Shown here piece after piece: positions 5,114-5,148 of a stretch of DNA of 5,148 nt; position 1 is the first letter of the stretch, and each line of letters opens with the position of its first letter. The notes beneath the pieces are model-generated. The model saw only the letters and a program-made list of their open reading frames with translations. It was not told where the DNA came from and did no database searches. This stretch comes from CAZJUO01 sp964549245 (GTDB taxonomy: Bacteria; Patescibacteriota; Patescibacteriia; UBA10025; JAHIVO01), in contig CAZJUO010000077.1 of NCBI GenBank assembly GCA_964549245.1, positions 1 through 5,148 of the forward strand, read 5' to 3'. A program made the position numbers and the translations under genes.

Positions 5114-5148
5114 CTTGCCCTATCCAGGAAAAGGTTTGCTCGAGGTTG

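Noticed and set aside
5086..5148. Two minus-strand frames are open from the right edge, ending at TAG (5086-5088) and TAA (5097-5099), and could be the tail of an upstream gene.
   Set aside because: Each has 20 or fewer codons with no recognisable motif, and chance open frames of that length are common. If the one ending at 5097 is real, the operon promoter would overlap the end of that gene.
1..5148. CRISPR array, tRNA, rRNA, insertion sequence or defence-island genes.
   Set aside because: No regularly spaced repeats, no cloverleaf-like segment, no transposase or nuclease motifs were seen on either strand.

Overview
The window most resembles a candidate phyla radiation (Patescibacteria) chromosome. 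This is inferred from protein style: an output-less REC protein with an LLTN...NKAE C-terminal half, a single-pass protein with an Asn/Thr-rich linker, a split MacB-type exporter with no MacA-type adaptor, and very short, tightly packed genes. None of the seven genes ends in TGA and none has an in-frame TGA, so the standard bacterial code fits and the TGA=Gly code of some related lineages is not indicated. No 16S or other marker gene is present, so the assignment is tentative.

Layout. Positions 1-220 are non-coding as far as I can tell. They hold a perfect 28-bp palindrome and a textbook sigma70-type promoter (TTGACA-17-CATAAT) that drives the only plus-strand gene (221-1057). That gene encodes a four-helix membrane protein whose soluble C-terminal half is faintly SPFH/band-7-like. 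It ends in an intrinsic terminator (1071-1106) whose T-tract overlaps the stop codon of the converging operon.

The rest (5046 down to 1100, minus strand) is a compact six-gene operon with gaps of 3-17 nt, read from a good promoter at 5085-5113 (TTGGCA-17-TATAGT, extended -10). In order it encodes: a MacB/LolD-class ABC ATPase; its FtsX-fold permease; a LOG/SLOG-like Rossmann protein with a degraded active-site signature; a single-pass membrane protein with a small four-cysteine outer domain; a 72-residue stand-alone histidine-kinase dimerisation/phosphoacceptor (DHp) domain with no ATPase domain; and a stand-alone CheY-like receiver.

How the genes may work together (inference). The ATPase and permease form a type VII (MacB-fold) mechanotransmission transporter. 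The single-pass protein could be its outward-facing partner. The DHp and REC proteins form a stripped-down two-component pair that must get phosphate from a kinase elsewhere. The SLOG-like protein could bind a nucleotide or nucleotide-derived ligand. The combination of transporter, SLOG-like protein and kinase-less phosphorelay is the most interesting feature of the window.
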